Source of the DNA: Aristolochia californica
Taxonomy: Eukaryota; Streptophyta; Magnoliopsida; Piperales; Aristolochiaceae
Direction: 5' to 3'
NCBI GenBank assembly: GCA_029961685.1
Contig: JARWKL010000008.1
Coordinates: 14,231,981 to 14,295,980, forward strand
Length of the DNA: 64,000 nt
The translations under genes and the position numbers were made by a program. Positions 1 to 12,607 of this stretch are shown piece by piece (position 1 is the stretch's first letter; each line of letters opens with the position of its first letter). Under the pieces are notes generated by a model. The model ran no database searches. It was given only the letters and a program-made list of their open reading frames with translations, and was not told where the DNA came from.

Positions 1-180
1 GGGATTTTTTAGGTCAGGTTTTTGTAAAATAGGCAAAAAGTGGGTTGTTTGGCTCTAGTAAATATCCCACCGTACCTTAACTTGAGAATTTTAATTTTTT
101 CTACTCTTTGAAATTTTTGGATCATTAGGTCATTTGCATCTTCAACATGTTTCTAGCATGCATATCCATCACATTTAAAA
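1..180 (+). repeat. Partial monomer at left edge
   Basis: This is the last 180 bp of a monomer. It begins at the GATTTTTTAGGTC landmark, about position 332 of the 511 bp unit, and runs into the first register point at 181. It shows that the array continues to the left of the window. Confidence 0.95.
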
Positions 181-1710
181 CATGTTAGGATCAATTAGGA
201 ATCTCTTTCTTATAAAATTCCACCAAGCAATCTGGGGTTGTACTCGTGGAATTTCCCCAACGTGGATAACAAAACTTTGGTGTTCATTTTTAGTGTGTGA
301 AAATAACTTTCTTCAGTCACATCTATTATAGTTTTCAAATTCTTTTGCATACATACACTGTAAAATTTCCATTTTGTTATGATCTAAATTGCCTTTTCTT
401 TTTGTCTACGAGAATACAAGGAGAATGAAAAACTGAAATTTGAAAAAAAAATTGAAAATCCAAAATAGAAAGGCACAAATGCTGAGAGGGATAACTCCAA
501 AAAGTATCTGTGATTTTTTACGTCTGCTTTTTGTAAAATAGGCAAAAAGTGGGATGTTTGAATGGTAAATATCCCACCGCACGTTAACTTGAGAATTTTA
601 ATTTTTTCTTCTGCTTGAAATTTTTGGATCATTAGGTCATTTTCATCTTCAACATGTTTTTGGCATACATATCCACCACATTTAAAACATGTTAGGATCA
701 ATTAGAAATCTCTTTCTTACAAAATTCCACCAAGCTATCTGGGGTTGAACTACTGGAATTTCTCCAACGTGGATAAAAAACTTTGGTGTTCATTTTTAGT
801 GCGTGAAAATAATTTTCTTCGCTCACATTTCTTTTATTTTTCAAATTCTTTTGCATACATAGACTCTAAAATTTTCATTTTGTTGTGATCTAGTTTTGCC
901 TTATCATTTTCTTTACGAGAAAAATGGTAGAGTGAAAAATTCAAGTTTGAAAATAAAAAAATTAGACATCCAAAATGGAAATGAACAAATGCTGAGAGAC
1001 ATAATTCCAAAAAGTATCTGTGATTTTTTAGGTCCGCTTATTGTAAAATAGGCAAAAAGTGGGTTGTTTGCCTTTGGTAAATATCCCACCACACGTTAAA
1101 TTGAGAATTTTAACTTTTCCTACTCCTTGTAATTTTTGGATCATTAGGTCATTTGCATCTTCAGCATGTTTCTAGCATGCATATCCACCACAATTAAAAC
1201 ATGTTACGATCAATTAGAAATCTCTTTCTAATAAAATTCCACCAAGCTATCTGGGGTTGTACAAGTGGAATTTCCCCAACAAGGATAACAAAACTTTGGT
1301 GTTCATTTTTAGTGCGTGAAAATAATTTTCTTCACTCACATTTATTACATTTTTTAAATTCTTTTGCATACATAAACTCTACAATTTTTATTTTGTTGTG
1401 ATATATATTTTCCTAAATTTTTTCTTTACGAGAAAACTGGGAGAGCGAAAAACTGCAGTTTGAAAAAAAAAATTGAACATCCAAAATGGAAATGCAAAAA
1501 TACTGAGAGAGATAATTCAAAAAAGTATCTGTGAGTTTTTAGGTCCGCTTTTTTTAAAATAGCCGAAAAGTGGGTTGTATGGCTCTAGTAAATATCCCAC
1601 CGCACGTTAACTTGAGAATTTTAATTTTTTCTACTCCTTGAAATATTTGGATCATTAGGTCATTTGCATATTCAACATGTTTCTGGCATGCCTATCCACC
1701 ACATTTAAAG
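181..1710 (+). repeat. Monomers 1-3; counterparts about 30.65 kb downstream
   Basis: Monomer starts are 181, 688 and 1200. The 688 copy carries an interrupted A-run (AAATAAAAAAATT, near 950), GAGAGACATAATT near 1000 and CGTTAAATTGAG near 1093. The 1200 copy carries CTGCAGTTTG near 1453 and AATACTGAGAGAG near 1498. The same variant sets occur in the monomers at 31335 and 31848, so these two are closer to copies 30 kb away than to their neighbours. No clear partner was found for the 181 copy. Confidence 0.8.
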
Positions 1711-4700
1711 CATATTAGGATCAATTAGAAATCTCTTTCCTATAAAAGTCCACCAAGCTATCTGGGGTTGTACTAGTGGAATTTACCCAAAGTGGATTAC
1801 AAAACTTTGGTGTTCATTTTTAGTGCGTGAAAATAATTTCCTTCATTCACATTAGTATTGTATTCAAATTCTTTTGCATACACAAACTCTAAAATTTTCA
1901 TTATGTTGTGCTCTATATTTGCCTTTCTTTTTGTTTACGTGAAAACAGGGAGAGAGAAAAACTCAAGTTAGAAAAAAAAATTGAACATCCAAAATGGAAA
2001 TGCACAAATGCTGAGAGAGATAATTCCAAAAAGTATCTATGATTTTTTAGGTCCGTTTTTTGTAAAATAGGCAAAAAGTGGGTTGTTTGGCTCTGGTAAA
2101 TATCCCACCTCACGTTAACTTGAGAATTTTAATTTTTTCTACTCCTTGAAATTTTTGGATCATTAGGTCATTTGCATCTTCAACATGTTTCTGGTATTCA
2201 TATCCACCACATTTAAAATATGTTAGGATCAATTAGAAATCTCTTTCTTATAAAATTCCATCAAGCTATATGGGGTTGTACTTGTGGAATTTTCCCAATG
2301 TGGATAACAAAACTTTGGTGTTCATTTTTAGTTCGTGAAAATAATTTTCTTCTCTCCCTTTTATTACAGTTTTAAAATTCTTTTGCATAAATAAACTCTA
2401 AAATTTTCATTTTTTTGTGATCTATATTTTCCTTATCTTTTTGTTTACGAGAAAACTGGGAGTGTGAAAAACTCAAGTTTGAAAAAAAAAAATGAACACC
2501 CAAAATGGAAATGCACAAATACTGAGAGAGAGAATTCCAAAAAGTGTTTGGGATGTTTTAGGTCGGCCTTTTGTAAAATAGCCAAAAAGTGCGTTGTTTG
2601 ACTCTGGTAAATATCCCACCGAACGTTAACTGGAGAATTTTAATTTTTTTTACTCCTAGAAATTTTTGGATCATTAGGTCATTTGCTTCTTAAACATTTT
2701 TTTGGCATGCCTATTCACTACATTTAAAACATTTTAGGATCAATTAGAAATATCTTTCTTATAAAATTCACCAAGCTATCTTGGGTTGTACTTGTGGAAT
2801 TTCCCCAAAGTGGATAACAAAACTTTGGTGTTCATTTTTAATGCGTTAAAATAATTTTAATCATTCACATTTATTATAGTTTAAAATTCTTTTGCATACG
2901 TAAACTTTAAAATTTTTATTTTGTTGTGATCTATATTTGCGTGATCTTTTTGTTTAATAGAAAATAGGGAGAGTGAAAAACTCAAGATTGAAAAAAAAAT
3001 CGAATATCCAAAATGGAAATGCACAAAAGCTGAGAGAGATAATTCTAAAAAGTATCTGCGATTTTTTTGGTCCACTTTTTTTAAAATAGGCAAAAAGTGG
3101 GTTGTTTGGCTCTGGTAAATATCCCACCACTCGTTAAACTGTGAATTTTAATTTTTTCTACTCCTTGAAATTTTTGGATCATTAGGTCATTTGCATGTTC
3201 AACATGTTTCTGGCATGCATATCCACCACATTTAAAACATGTTAGGAGCAGTTAGAAATCTCTTTCTTATAAAATTTCACCAAGCTATCTCGGGTTGTAC
3301 TAGTGAAATTTACCCAAAGTACATAACAAAACTTTGGTGTTCATTTTTAGTGCGTGAAAATAATTTTCTTCTTCCACAAATGTTATAGTATTCAAATTCT
3401 TTTGCATACATAAACTCTAAAATTTTCATTATGTTGTGATCTATATTTGCCGTTCTTTTTGTTTACGTGAAAACAGGGAGAGAGAAAAACTCAATTTTGA
3501 AAAAAAAATTGAACATCCAAAATGGAAATGCACAAATGCTGAGAGAGATAATTCCAAAAAGTATCTGTGATTTTTTAGGTCCGCTTTTTGTAAAATAGGC
3601 AAAAAGTGGGTTGTTTGGCTCTGGTAAATATCCCACCGCACGTTAACTTGAGAATTTTAATTTTTTCTACTCCTTGAAATTTTTGGATCATTAGGTCATT
3701 TGCATCTTCAAGATGTTTCTGGTATGCATATCCACCACATTTAAAACTTGTTAGGATCAATTAGAAATCTCTTTCTAATAAAATTTCATCAAGTATCTCG
3801 GGTCGTACTAGCGGAATTTTCCCAACGTGGATAACAAAACTTTGTTGTTCATTTTTAGTCCGTGAAAATAATTTTCTTCACTCACTCTTCATCTTGTTGT
3901 GATCTATATTTTCCTTATCTTTTTGTTTACGAGAAAACTAGGACAGTGAAAAACTCAAGTTTGAAAAAAAAAATTGAGCATCCAAAATGAAATGCACAAA
4001 TGCGGGGAGAGATAATTCCAAAAAGTGTCTGTGAATTTTTAGGTCCGCTTTTTGTAAAATAGCCAAAAAGTCGGTTGTTTGGCACTGGTAAATATCCCAC
4101 CGCACGTTAACTTGAGAATTTTAATTGTTTTTACTCCTAGAAATTTTTGGATCATTAGGTCATTTGCATCTTCAACATTTTTCTAGCATGCCCATCCACT
4201 ACATTTAAAACATGTTAGGATCAATTAGAAATCTCTTTCTTATAAAATTCCCCAAGCTATCTTGGGTTGTACTAGTGGAATTTCCCCATCGTGAAAAACA
4301 AAACTTTGGTGTTCATTTTAAGTGCGCTAAAATAATTTTCATCATTCACATTTATTATAGTTTTCAAATTCTTTTGCATAATAAACTCTAAAATTTTCAT
4401 TTTGGTGTGATCTATATTTGGCTTATCTTTTTGTTTACGAGAAAACTGGGAGAGTGAAAAACTCAAGTTTGGAAAAGAAAAATTGAACATCCAAAATGGA
4501 AATGCACAAATGCTGATAGTGATAATTCCAAAATGTATCTGTGATATTTTAGGTCCGCTTTTGGTAAAATAGGCAAAAAGTGGGTTGTTTGGCTGTAGTA
4601 AATATCCCACCGAACGTTAACTTGAGAATTTTAATTTTTTCTACTCGAAATTTTTCGATCATTAGGTCATTTGCATCTTACACATGTTTCTGGCATGCAT

Positions 4701-4717
4701 ATCCACCACATTTAAAA
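1711..4717 (+). repeat. Higher-order repeat, three-monomer unit, two copies
   Basis: Monomers start at 1711, 2219, 2730 and 3238, 3747, 4211. The first and fourth share TTTACCCAAAGT, CATTATGTTGTG and ACGTGAAAACAGGGAGAGAG. The second and fifth share a CATCAAG variant, TTTTCCCAA and TATTTTCCTTATC. The third and sixth share AGCTATCTTGGGTTGTAC, a TAAAATAATTTT/ATCATTCAC stretch, and a preceding CTAGAAATTTTTGG with CACTACATTTAAAAC. Spacings are 1527, 1528 and 1481 bp, the last reduced by the deletion in the 3747 monomer. A three-monomer unit has therefore been duplicated in tandem. Confidence 0.75.
3747..4210 (+). repeat. Shortened monomer (464 bp)
   Basis: About 47 bp are missing around 3885-3889. 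CACTCAC passes straight to TCTTCATCTTGTTGTG, so the segment holding the usual TTTATTATAG and GCATACATAAACTC landmarks is gone. Confidence 0.85.
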
Positions 4718-4952
4718 CATGTTAGGATCAATTAGAAATCTCTTTCTTATAAAATTGCACCAAGCTATCTTGGGTTTGTACTAGTGAAATTTCCCCATCG
4801 TGGATAACAATGTGGGTTTTTTGGCTCTGGTAAATATCCCACCGCACGTTAACTTGAGAATTTTAATTTTTTCTACTCGTTGAAATTTTTGGATCATTAG
4901 GTCATTTGTGTCTTCAACATGTTTATGGCATGCATATCCACCACATTTAAAA
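4718..4952 (+). repeat. Severely truncated monomer (235 bp)
   Basis: The normal start is followed by GTGGATAACAA, and at about 4810 the sequence jumps to TGTGGGTTTTTTGGCTCTGG, which normally lies about 276 bp further on. The middle of the unit, including the A-run, is missing. This is the shortest complete interval in the window. Both flanking monomers are of normal structure. Confidence 0.9.
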
Positions 4953-7900
4953 AATTTTAGGATCAATTAGAAATCTCTTTCTTATAAAATTCCACCAAGC
5001 CATTTGTGGATGTACTAGTGGAATTTCCCCAACGTGGATAACTAAGGTTTGATGTTCATTTTTAGAGGGTGAAAATAATTTTCGTCACTCTCATTTATTA
5101 TAGTTTTGAAATTCTTTTGCATACATAAACTCTAAAATTTTCATTTTTTTCTGATCTATATTTGCCTTATCTTTTTATTTACGAGAAAACTGGGTGAGTG
5201 AAAAACTCAAATTTTTTTTAAAAAAATTGAACATCCAAAATGGAAGTGCACAAATGCTGAGAGAGATAATTCCTAAAATTATATATTATTTTTTAGGTGC
5301 GCTTTTTGTAAAATAGGCAAAAAGTGGGTTGTGTGACTCTGCTAAATATCCCACCGCATGTTAACTTGAGAATTTTAATTTTTTCTACTCCTTAAAATTT
5401 TTGGATCATTAGGTCACTTGCATCTTCAACATGTTTCTGGCATGCATATCCACCACATTTAAAACATGTTAGAGTCAATTAGAAATCTCTTTCTTATAAA
5501 ATTCAACCAAGCTATCTGGGGTTGTACTAGTGGAATTTCCCCAACGTGGATAACAAAACTTTGGTGTTCATTTTTAGTGCATGAAAATAATTTTCTTCAC
5601 TCACATTTATTATAGTTTTCAAATTCTTTTGCATACATAAACTCTAAAATTTCATTTTGTTGTGATCTATATTTTCCATATCCTTTTGTTTACGAGAAAA
5701 TTGGGAGAGAGAACAACTCAAGTTTGAAAAAAAAAATTGAGCATCCAAAATGGAAATGAACAAATGCTGAGAGAGATAATTCCAAAAAGTATCTGTGATT
5801 TTTTCGGTCGGCATTTTTTAAAATAGGAAAAAAGTGGGTTGTGTGGCTCTGGTAAATATCCCACCGCATGTTAACTAGAGAATTTTAATTTTTTCCACTC
5901 CTTGAAATTTTTGGATCATGAGGTGATTTTCATCTTCAACATGTTTCGGGCATGCATATTCACCACATTCAAATAATGTTAAGATCAATTAGAAATCTCT
6001 TTCTAATAAAATTCCACCAAGCTATCTGGGATTGTTCTAGTGGAATTTCCCCATCGTGGATAACAAAACTTTGGTGTTAATTTTTAGTGCGTGAAAATAA
6101 TTTTCTTCACTCACATTTATTATAGTTTTCAAATTCTTTTGCATACATAAACTGTAAAATATTCATTTTGTTGTGATCTATATTTGCCTTATAATTTTGT
6201 TTATGAGAAAACTGGGAGAGTGAAAAACTGAAGTTTGAAAATAAAAAAATTGAACATCCAAAATGGAAATGCACAAATGCTGAGTGAGATAATTCAAAAA
6301 AGTATCTGTGATTTTTTAGGTCTGCTTTTTGTAAAATAGGCAAAAATTGGGTTGTTTGGCTCTAGTAAATATCCCACCGCACGTTAACTTGACAATTTTA
6401 ATTTTTCTACTAGAAATTTTTGGATCGTTAGGTCATTTGCATTTTCAACATCTTTCTGGCATGCATTTCCACCACATTTAAAACATGTCAGGATCAATTA
6501 GAAATCTCTTTCTTATAAAATTCCACCAAGCTATCTGGGGTTGTTCTAGTGGAATTTCCCAATTGTGAATAACAAAACTTTGGAGTTGATTTTTACTGCG
6601 TGAAAATTATTTTCTTCACTCACAATTATTTTAGTTTTCAAATTCTTTTGCATACATAAACTCTAAAATTTTTATTTTGTTGTGATCTATATTTGACTTA
6701 TCTTTTTGTTTACGTGAAAACTGTGAGAGTGAAAAACTCAAGTTTGAAAAAAAAAATAGAACATCCCAAATGGAAATGCTCAAATGCTGAGAGAGATAAT
6801 TCCAAAATGTATATGTAATTTTTTAGGTCCTCTTGTTGAAAAATAGGCAAAAAGTGCGTTGTTTGTCTCAAATAAATATCCCACCGCACGTTAACTTGAG
6901 AATTTTAATTTTTTCAACTCGAAATTTTTTTATCATTAGGTTATTTGCATCTTCAACATGTTTCTGGCATGCATATTCACCACATTTAAAACATGTTAGG
7001 ATCAATTAGAAATCTCTTTCTTATAAAATTCCACCAAGCTATCTGGGCTTGTACTAGTGGAATATCTCCAACGTGGATAACAAAATGTTGGTGTTCATTT
7101 TCAGTGCGTGAAAATATATTTCTTCACCCAAATTTATTATATCTTTCAAATTCTTTTGCATACACAAACTTTGAAATATTAATTTTTTGTAATCTATATT
7201 TGCCTTATGTTTTTGTTTACGAGAAAACTGGGAGAGAGAAAAACTCAAGTTTGAAAAAAAAAAATTGAACATCCAAAATGGAAATCCACAAATGCTGAGA
7301 TAGATAATTCGAAAATGTATCTGTGATTTTTTAGGTTCGCTTTTTGTAAAATAGGCAAAAAGTGGGTTGTTTGGCTCTGGTAAATATCCCACCGGACGTT
7401 AACTTGAGAATTTAAATTTTTTCTAGTCAAACTTTTTGGATCATTACGTCATTTGCGTCTTCAACATGTTTCAAGCATGCATATCCACCACATTTAAAAC
7501 ATGTTAGGATCAATTAGAAATCTCTTTCTGATAAAATTCCTCCAGGCTATCTTGGGGTTGTACTAGTGGAATTTCCCCATCGTGGATAACAAAACTTCTA
7601 TGTTCAATTTTAGTGCGTGAAAATACTTTGCTTCACTTAAATTTATTATAGTTTTCAGATTCTTTTGCATACAAAACTCTAAAATTTTCATTTAGTTGTG
7701 ATCTATATTTAGCATATCATTTTGTTTATGAGAAAACTGGGAGAGAGAAAAACTCAAGTTTGAAAAAAAAAATTGAACATCCAAAATTGAAATCCACAAA
7801 TGCTGAGAGAGATAATTCAAAAAAGTATCTGTGATTTTTAAGGTCTACGTTTTGTAAAATAGCCAAAAAGTTGGTTGTTTGGCTCTGGTAAATACCCCAC

Positions 7901-10052
7901 CGCACCTTAACTTGAGAATTTTAATTTTTTCAACTCGTTGAAATTTTTGGATCATTAGGTCATTTGCATTTTCAACATGTTTCTGGCATGCATATCCACC
8001 ACATTTAAAACATGTTAGGATCAATTAGAAATCTCTTTCTTATAAAAATCCACCAAGCTATCTTGTGTTGTACTATTGGGATTTCCACAACAAGGATAAC
8101 ATAACTTTGGTGTTCATTTTTAGTGCGTGAAAGTAATTTTCTTCAGTTAAATTTATTATAGTTTTCAAATTCTTTTGCATACATAAACTTTAAAATTTTC
8201 ATTTTGTTGTGATCTCAATTTGCCTTATCTTTTTGTTTACAAGAAAACTGGGAGAGAGAAAAACTCAAGTTTGAAAAAAAAATTGAACATCCAAAATGGA
8301 AATGCACAAATGCTGATAGAGATAATTCCAAAAAGTTTCTATGATATTTTTGGTCCGTTTTTTGTAAAATAGGCAAAAAGTGGATTGTTAGGCTCTGGTA
8401 AATATCCCTCTGCAGGTTAACTTGAGAATTTTAATTTTTTCTACTTGAAATTTTTGGATAAATAGATCACTTGCATCTTCAACATGTTTCTGGCATGCAT
8501 ATCCACCACATTTAAAATATGTTAGGATCAATTAGAAATCTCTTGCTTATAAAATTCCACCAAGCTATCTGGGGTTGTACTAGTGCAATTTCCCCAACAT
8601 GGATAACAAAACTTTGGTGTTCATTTTTAGTCCATGAAAATAATTTTATAATTCACTCACTTTTATAATAGTTTTCAAATTCTTTTGCATACATAACCTC
8701 TAAAATTTTCAGTTTTTTGTGATCTATATTTTCCATATCTTTTTGTTTATGAGAAAACTGGAAGAGTGAAAAACTCAAGTTTGAAAAAAAAAAATTGAAC
8801 ATCCAAAATAGAAATGCACAAATGCTGAGAGAAATAATTCTAAAAAGTCTCTATGATTATTTAGGTTCGCTTGTTGTAAAATAGGCAAAAAGTGGGTTGT
8901 TTGGCTCTGGTAAATATCCCACCGTATGTTAACTTGAGAATTTTAATTTTTTCGACTCCTTGAAATTTTTGGATCATTTGGTCATTTGCATCTTCGACAT
9001 GTTTCTGCATGCATATCCACCACATTTAAAACATGTTAGGATCAATTAGAAATCTCTTTCTTATAAAATTCCACCAAGCCATCTGGGGTTGTACTAGTGG
9101 AAATTCCCCTAAGTGGATAACAAAACTTTGGTGTTCATTTTTAGTGCGTGACAATAATTTTATTCACTCACATTTATTATAGTTTTCAAATTCTTTTGCA
9201 TACATAAACTCTAAAATTTTGATTTGGTTGTGATCTATATTTGCCTTATCTTTTTCTTTACAAGAAAATTGGGAGAGTGAAAAACTCGAGTTTGAAAAAA
9301 AAAATTGAACATCCAAAATGGAAATGCACAAATGCTGAGGGAGATAATTCCAAAAAGTATCTGTCATTTTTTCGGTCCGCTTTTTGTAAAATAGGCAAAA
9401 TGTGGGTTGTTTAGCTTTGGTAAATATCCCACCGCACGTTAACTTGAGAATTTTAATTTTTTCTACTCCTTGAAATTTTTGGATCATTAGGTCTTTTGAA
9501 TCTTCAACATGTTTCTGGCATGCATATCCACCACATTTAAAACAATGTAGGATCAATTAGAAATCACTTACTTATAAAATTCCACCAAGCTAACTGGGGT
9601 TGTACTATTGGAATTTCCCCAATGTGGATAACAAAACTTTGGTGTACATTTTTAGTGCGTGAAAATAATTTTCTTCACTCACATTTATTATAGTCTTGAA
9701 ATTCTTTAGCATACATAAAATATAAAATTTTCATTTTGTTGTGATCTATATTTGCCGTATCTTTTTGTTTACGAGAAAACTGGGAGAGTGAAAAACTCAA
9801 GTTTGAAAAAAAAAATTGAACATCCAAAATTGAAATGCACAAATGCTAAGAGAGATAATATAAAAAACTATCTGTGATTTTTTAGGTCCGCTTTTTGTAA
9901 AATAAAAAAGTGGGTGGTTTGGCTCTGGTAAATATATCCCACCTCACGTTAACTAGGGAATTTAAATTTTTTCTACTCTTTGAAATTTTTGGATCATTAG
10001 GTCATTTGCATCTTCAACATGTTTCATGCATGCATATCCACCACATTTAAAA
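4953..10052 (+). repeat. Ordinary satellite monomers
   Basis: Ten monomers start at 4953, 5465, 5975, 6484, 6992, 7500, 8011, 8518, 9032 and 9543, all 507-514 bp. The 4953 and 5465 copies share private variants with those at 34399 and 34911 (TTGAAATT, CATTTTTTTCTGATC, GGAAGT before CAC, GTGTG-CTCT-CTAAAT). The 8518 copy shares GTGCAATTTCC and CACTTTTATAATAG with the one at 35935. Nothing but satellite sequence is present. Confidence 0.93.
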
Positions 10053-12607
10053 CATCTTATAATCAATTAGAAATCTCTTTCTTATTAAATTCTACCAAGC
10101 TACCTCGAGTTGTACTAGTGAAATTTCCTCAACGTGGATAAAAAATCTTTGGTGTTGATTTTTAGTGCATGAAATTAATTTTCTTCACACATATTTATTA
10201 TAGTTTTTAAATTTTTTTGCATACATAAACTCTAAAATTTTCATTTTGTTGTGTCCTATATTTGCCTTATCTTTTTGTTTACAAGAAAATTGGGAGAGTG
10301 AAAAACTCAAGTATGAAAAAAAAAAAATTGAACATCCAAAATGGAAATGCACAAATGTTAAGAGAGATAATTCCGAAAGGTATCTGTGATTTTTTAGGTC
10401 CGCTTTTTTTTAAAAATAAGCAAAAAGTGAGGTTTTTAGCTCTGGTAAATATCCCACTGTACGTTAACTTGAGAATTTTAATTTTTTCTACTCCTTGAAA
10501 TTATTAGAGCGTTAGGTCATTTGCGTCTTCAACATGTTTCTGGCATGCATATCCACCACATTTTAAACATGTTCGGATCAATTAGAAATCTCTTTCTTAT
10601 AAAATTCCACCAAGCTAGATGGGGTTGTACAAGTGGAAATTCCCCAACATGGATAACAAAATTTTGGTGTTCATTTTTAGGGCGTGAAAATAATTTTCTT
10701 CACTCAGATTTATTATAGTTTTAAAATTCTTTTGCAAACATAAACTCTAAAATTTTCATTTTGTTGTGATCTATATTTGCCTTATATTTTTCTTTACGAG
10801 AACACTAGGAGAGTGAAACACTCAAGTTTGAAAAAAAATTGAACATCCAAAATGGAAATGCACAAAAGCGGAGAGAGATAATTCCAAACAATATCTGTCA
10901 ATTTTTAGGTCCTCTTTTTCTAAAATAGGCAAAAAGTGGGTTGTTTGGCTCTGGCAAATATCCCACAGCACGTTAACTTCAACATTTAATTTTTTCTGCT
11001 CCATGAAATTTTTGGATCATTAGGACATTTGCATCTTGAACATGTTTCTGGCATGCTTATCCACACTATTTAAAACATGTTAGGATCAATTAGAAATCTT
11101 TATCTTATAAAATTCCACCAAGCTATCTGGGGTTGTACTAGAGCAATTTCCCCAACGTGGATAACAATACTATGGGGTTCATTTTTTGTGCATGAAAATT
11201 ATTTTCTTGACTCACATTTATTATAGTTTTCAAATTATTTGGCTTACATAAACTCTAAAATTTTCATTTTGTTGCGATCTATATTTGCCTTATCGTTTTG
11301 TTTACGAGAAAACTGAGAGAGTGAAAAACTCAAGTTTGAAAAAAAAAATTGAACATCCAAAATGGAAAATGCACAAATTCTGAGAGAGATAATTCCAAAA
11401 ATTATTGTGATTTTTTAGGTCCGCCTTTTGTAAAGTAGGCAAAAACTGGGTTGTTTCGCTCTGGTAAATATCCCACCGCACGTTAACTTGGGAATTTAAG
11501 TTTTTACTAGTCTTGAAATTTATGGATAATTAGGTCATTTGCATCTTCAACATATTTTTGGCATGCATATCGACCACATTTAAAACATGTTAGGATCATT
11601 TAGAAATCTCTTTCTTATAAAATTCCACCAAGTTATATGTGGTTGTACTAGTGGAATTTCCCCAACGTGGATTACAAAACTTTGGTGTTCATTTTTAGTG
11701 CGTGAAAATAATTTTATTCACTCATATTTATTATAGTTCTCAAATTCTTTTGCATACATAAACTCTAAAATTTTCATTTTCTAGTGATCTATATTTGGGT
11801 TATCTTTTTGTTTACGAGAAAACTGGGAGAGTGAAAAACTCAAGTTTGAAAAAAAAAAATTGAAAATCCAAAATGGAAATGCACAAATGTTGAGAGAGAT
11901 AATTCCCAAAAAGTATCTCTGATTTTTTAAGTCAGCTTATTTTTTAAAATAGTCAAAAAGTGCGTTGTTTGGCTTTGGTAATTATCCAACTGGTCGTTAA
12001 CTTGAGAATTTAAATTTTTTCTCTTCCTTGAAATTTTTGGATCATTATGTCATTTTCAAATTCAATATGTTTCTGGTATACATATCCACCTCATTTAAAA
12101 CATGTTAGGATCAATTAGAAATCTCTTTCTTTTAAAATTCCACCAAGCTATCTGGGGTTGTACTAGTGGGATTTCCCAAACGTGGATAACAAAACTTTCG
12201 TGTTAATTTTTAGTATGTGATAATAATTTTCTTCACTCACATTTATTATAGTTTTCAAATTCTTTTGCATACATAAACTCTAAAATTTTCATTTTGTTCT
12301 GATCTATATTTGCCTCATCTTTTTGTCTACGAGAAAACTAGGAGAGTGAAAAACTCAAGTTTGAAAAAAAAATTGAACAACCAAAATGGAAATGTACAAA
12401 TGCTGAGAGAGATAATTCCAAAAAGTATCTGTGACTTTTTTGGTCTGCTTTTTGTAAAATAGGCAAAAAGTGGGTTGTTTGGCTTTTGTAAATATCCCAC
12501 CGCACGTTAACTTGAGAATTTTAATATTTTCTACTCCTAATTTTTGGATCATTAGGTCATTTGCATCCTTAACATGCATCTGGCATGCATATCCACCACA
12601 TTTAAAA
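10053..12607 (+). repeat. Monomer block with close partner at 40449-42488
   Basis: Monomers start at 10053, 10568, 11076, 11586 and 12101. Rare variants are shared in order with the block about 30.39 kb downstream: CTCAAGTATG, ACATTTTAAA before the register motif, TTTTTAGGGC, a GCGGAGAGAGATAATTCCAAAC stretch, CTCTTTTTCTAAAATAGG, CCCACAGCACGTTAACTTCA, CATTAGGACATTTGC, CATGCTTATC, TGCAAAGTAGG/TGTAAAGTAGG and TTACTAGTCTTGAAATT. Offsets are 30396, 30393, 30395, 30393 and 30388 bp. Confidence 0.8.

Noticed and set aside
181..687. Extension of the 30.65 kb pairing to the first complete monomer (181 with 30823)
   Set aside because: The two copies do not share clear private variants. The 30823 copy is instead closest to 36951.
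1201..1401. Plus-strand open reading frames beginning MLGSIRNLFLIKF or similar
   Set aside because: They start at the ATG inside the register motif of each monomer and vary or stop in step with satellite mutations. They are repeat shadows, not genes.
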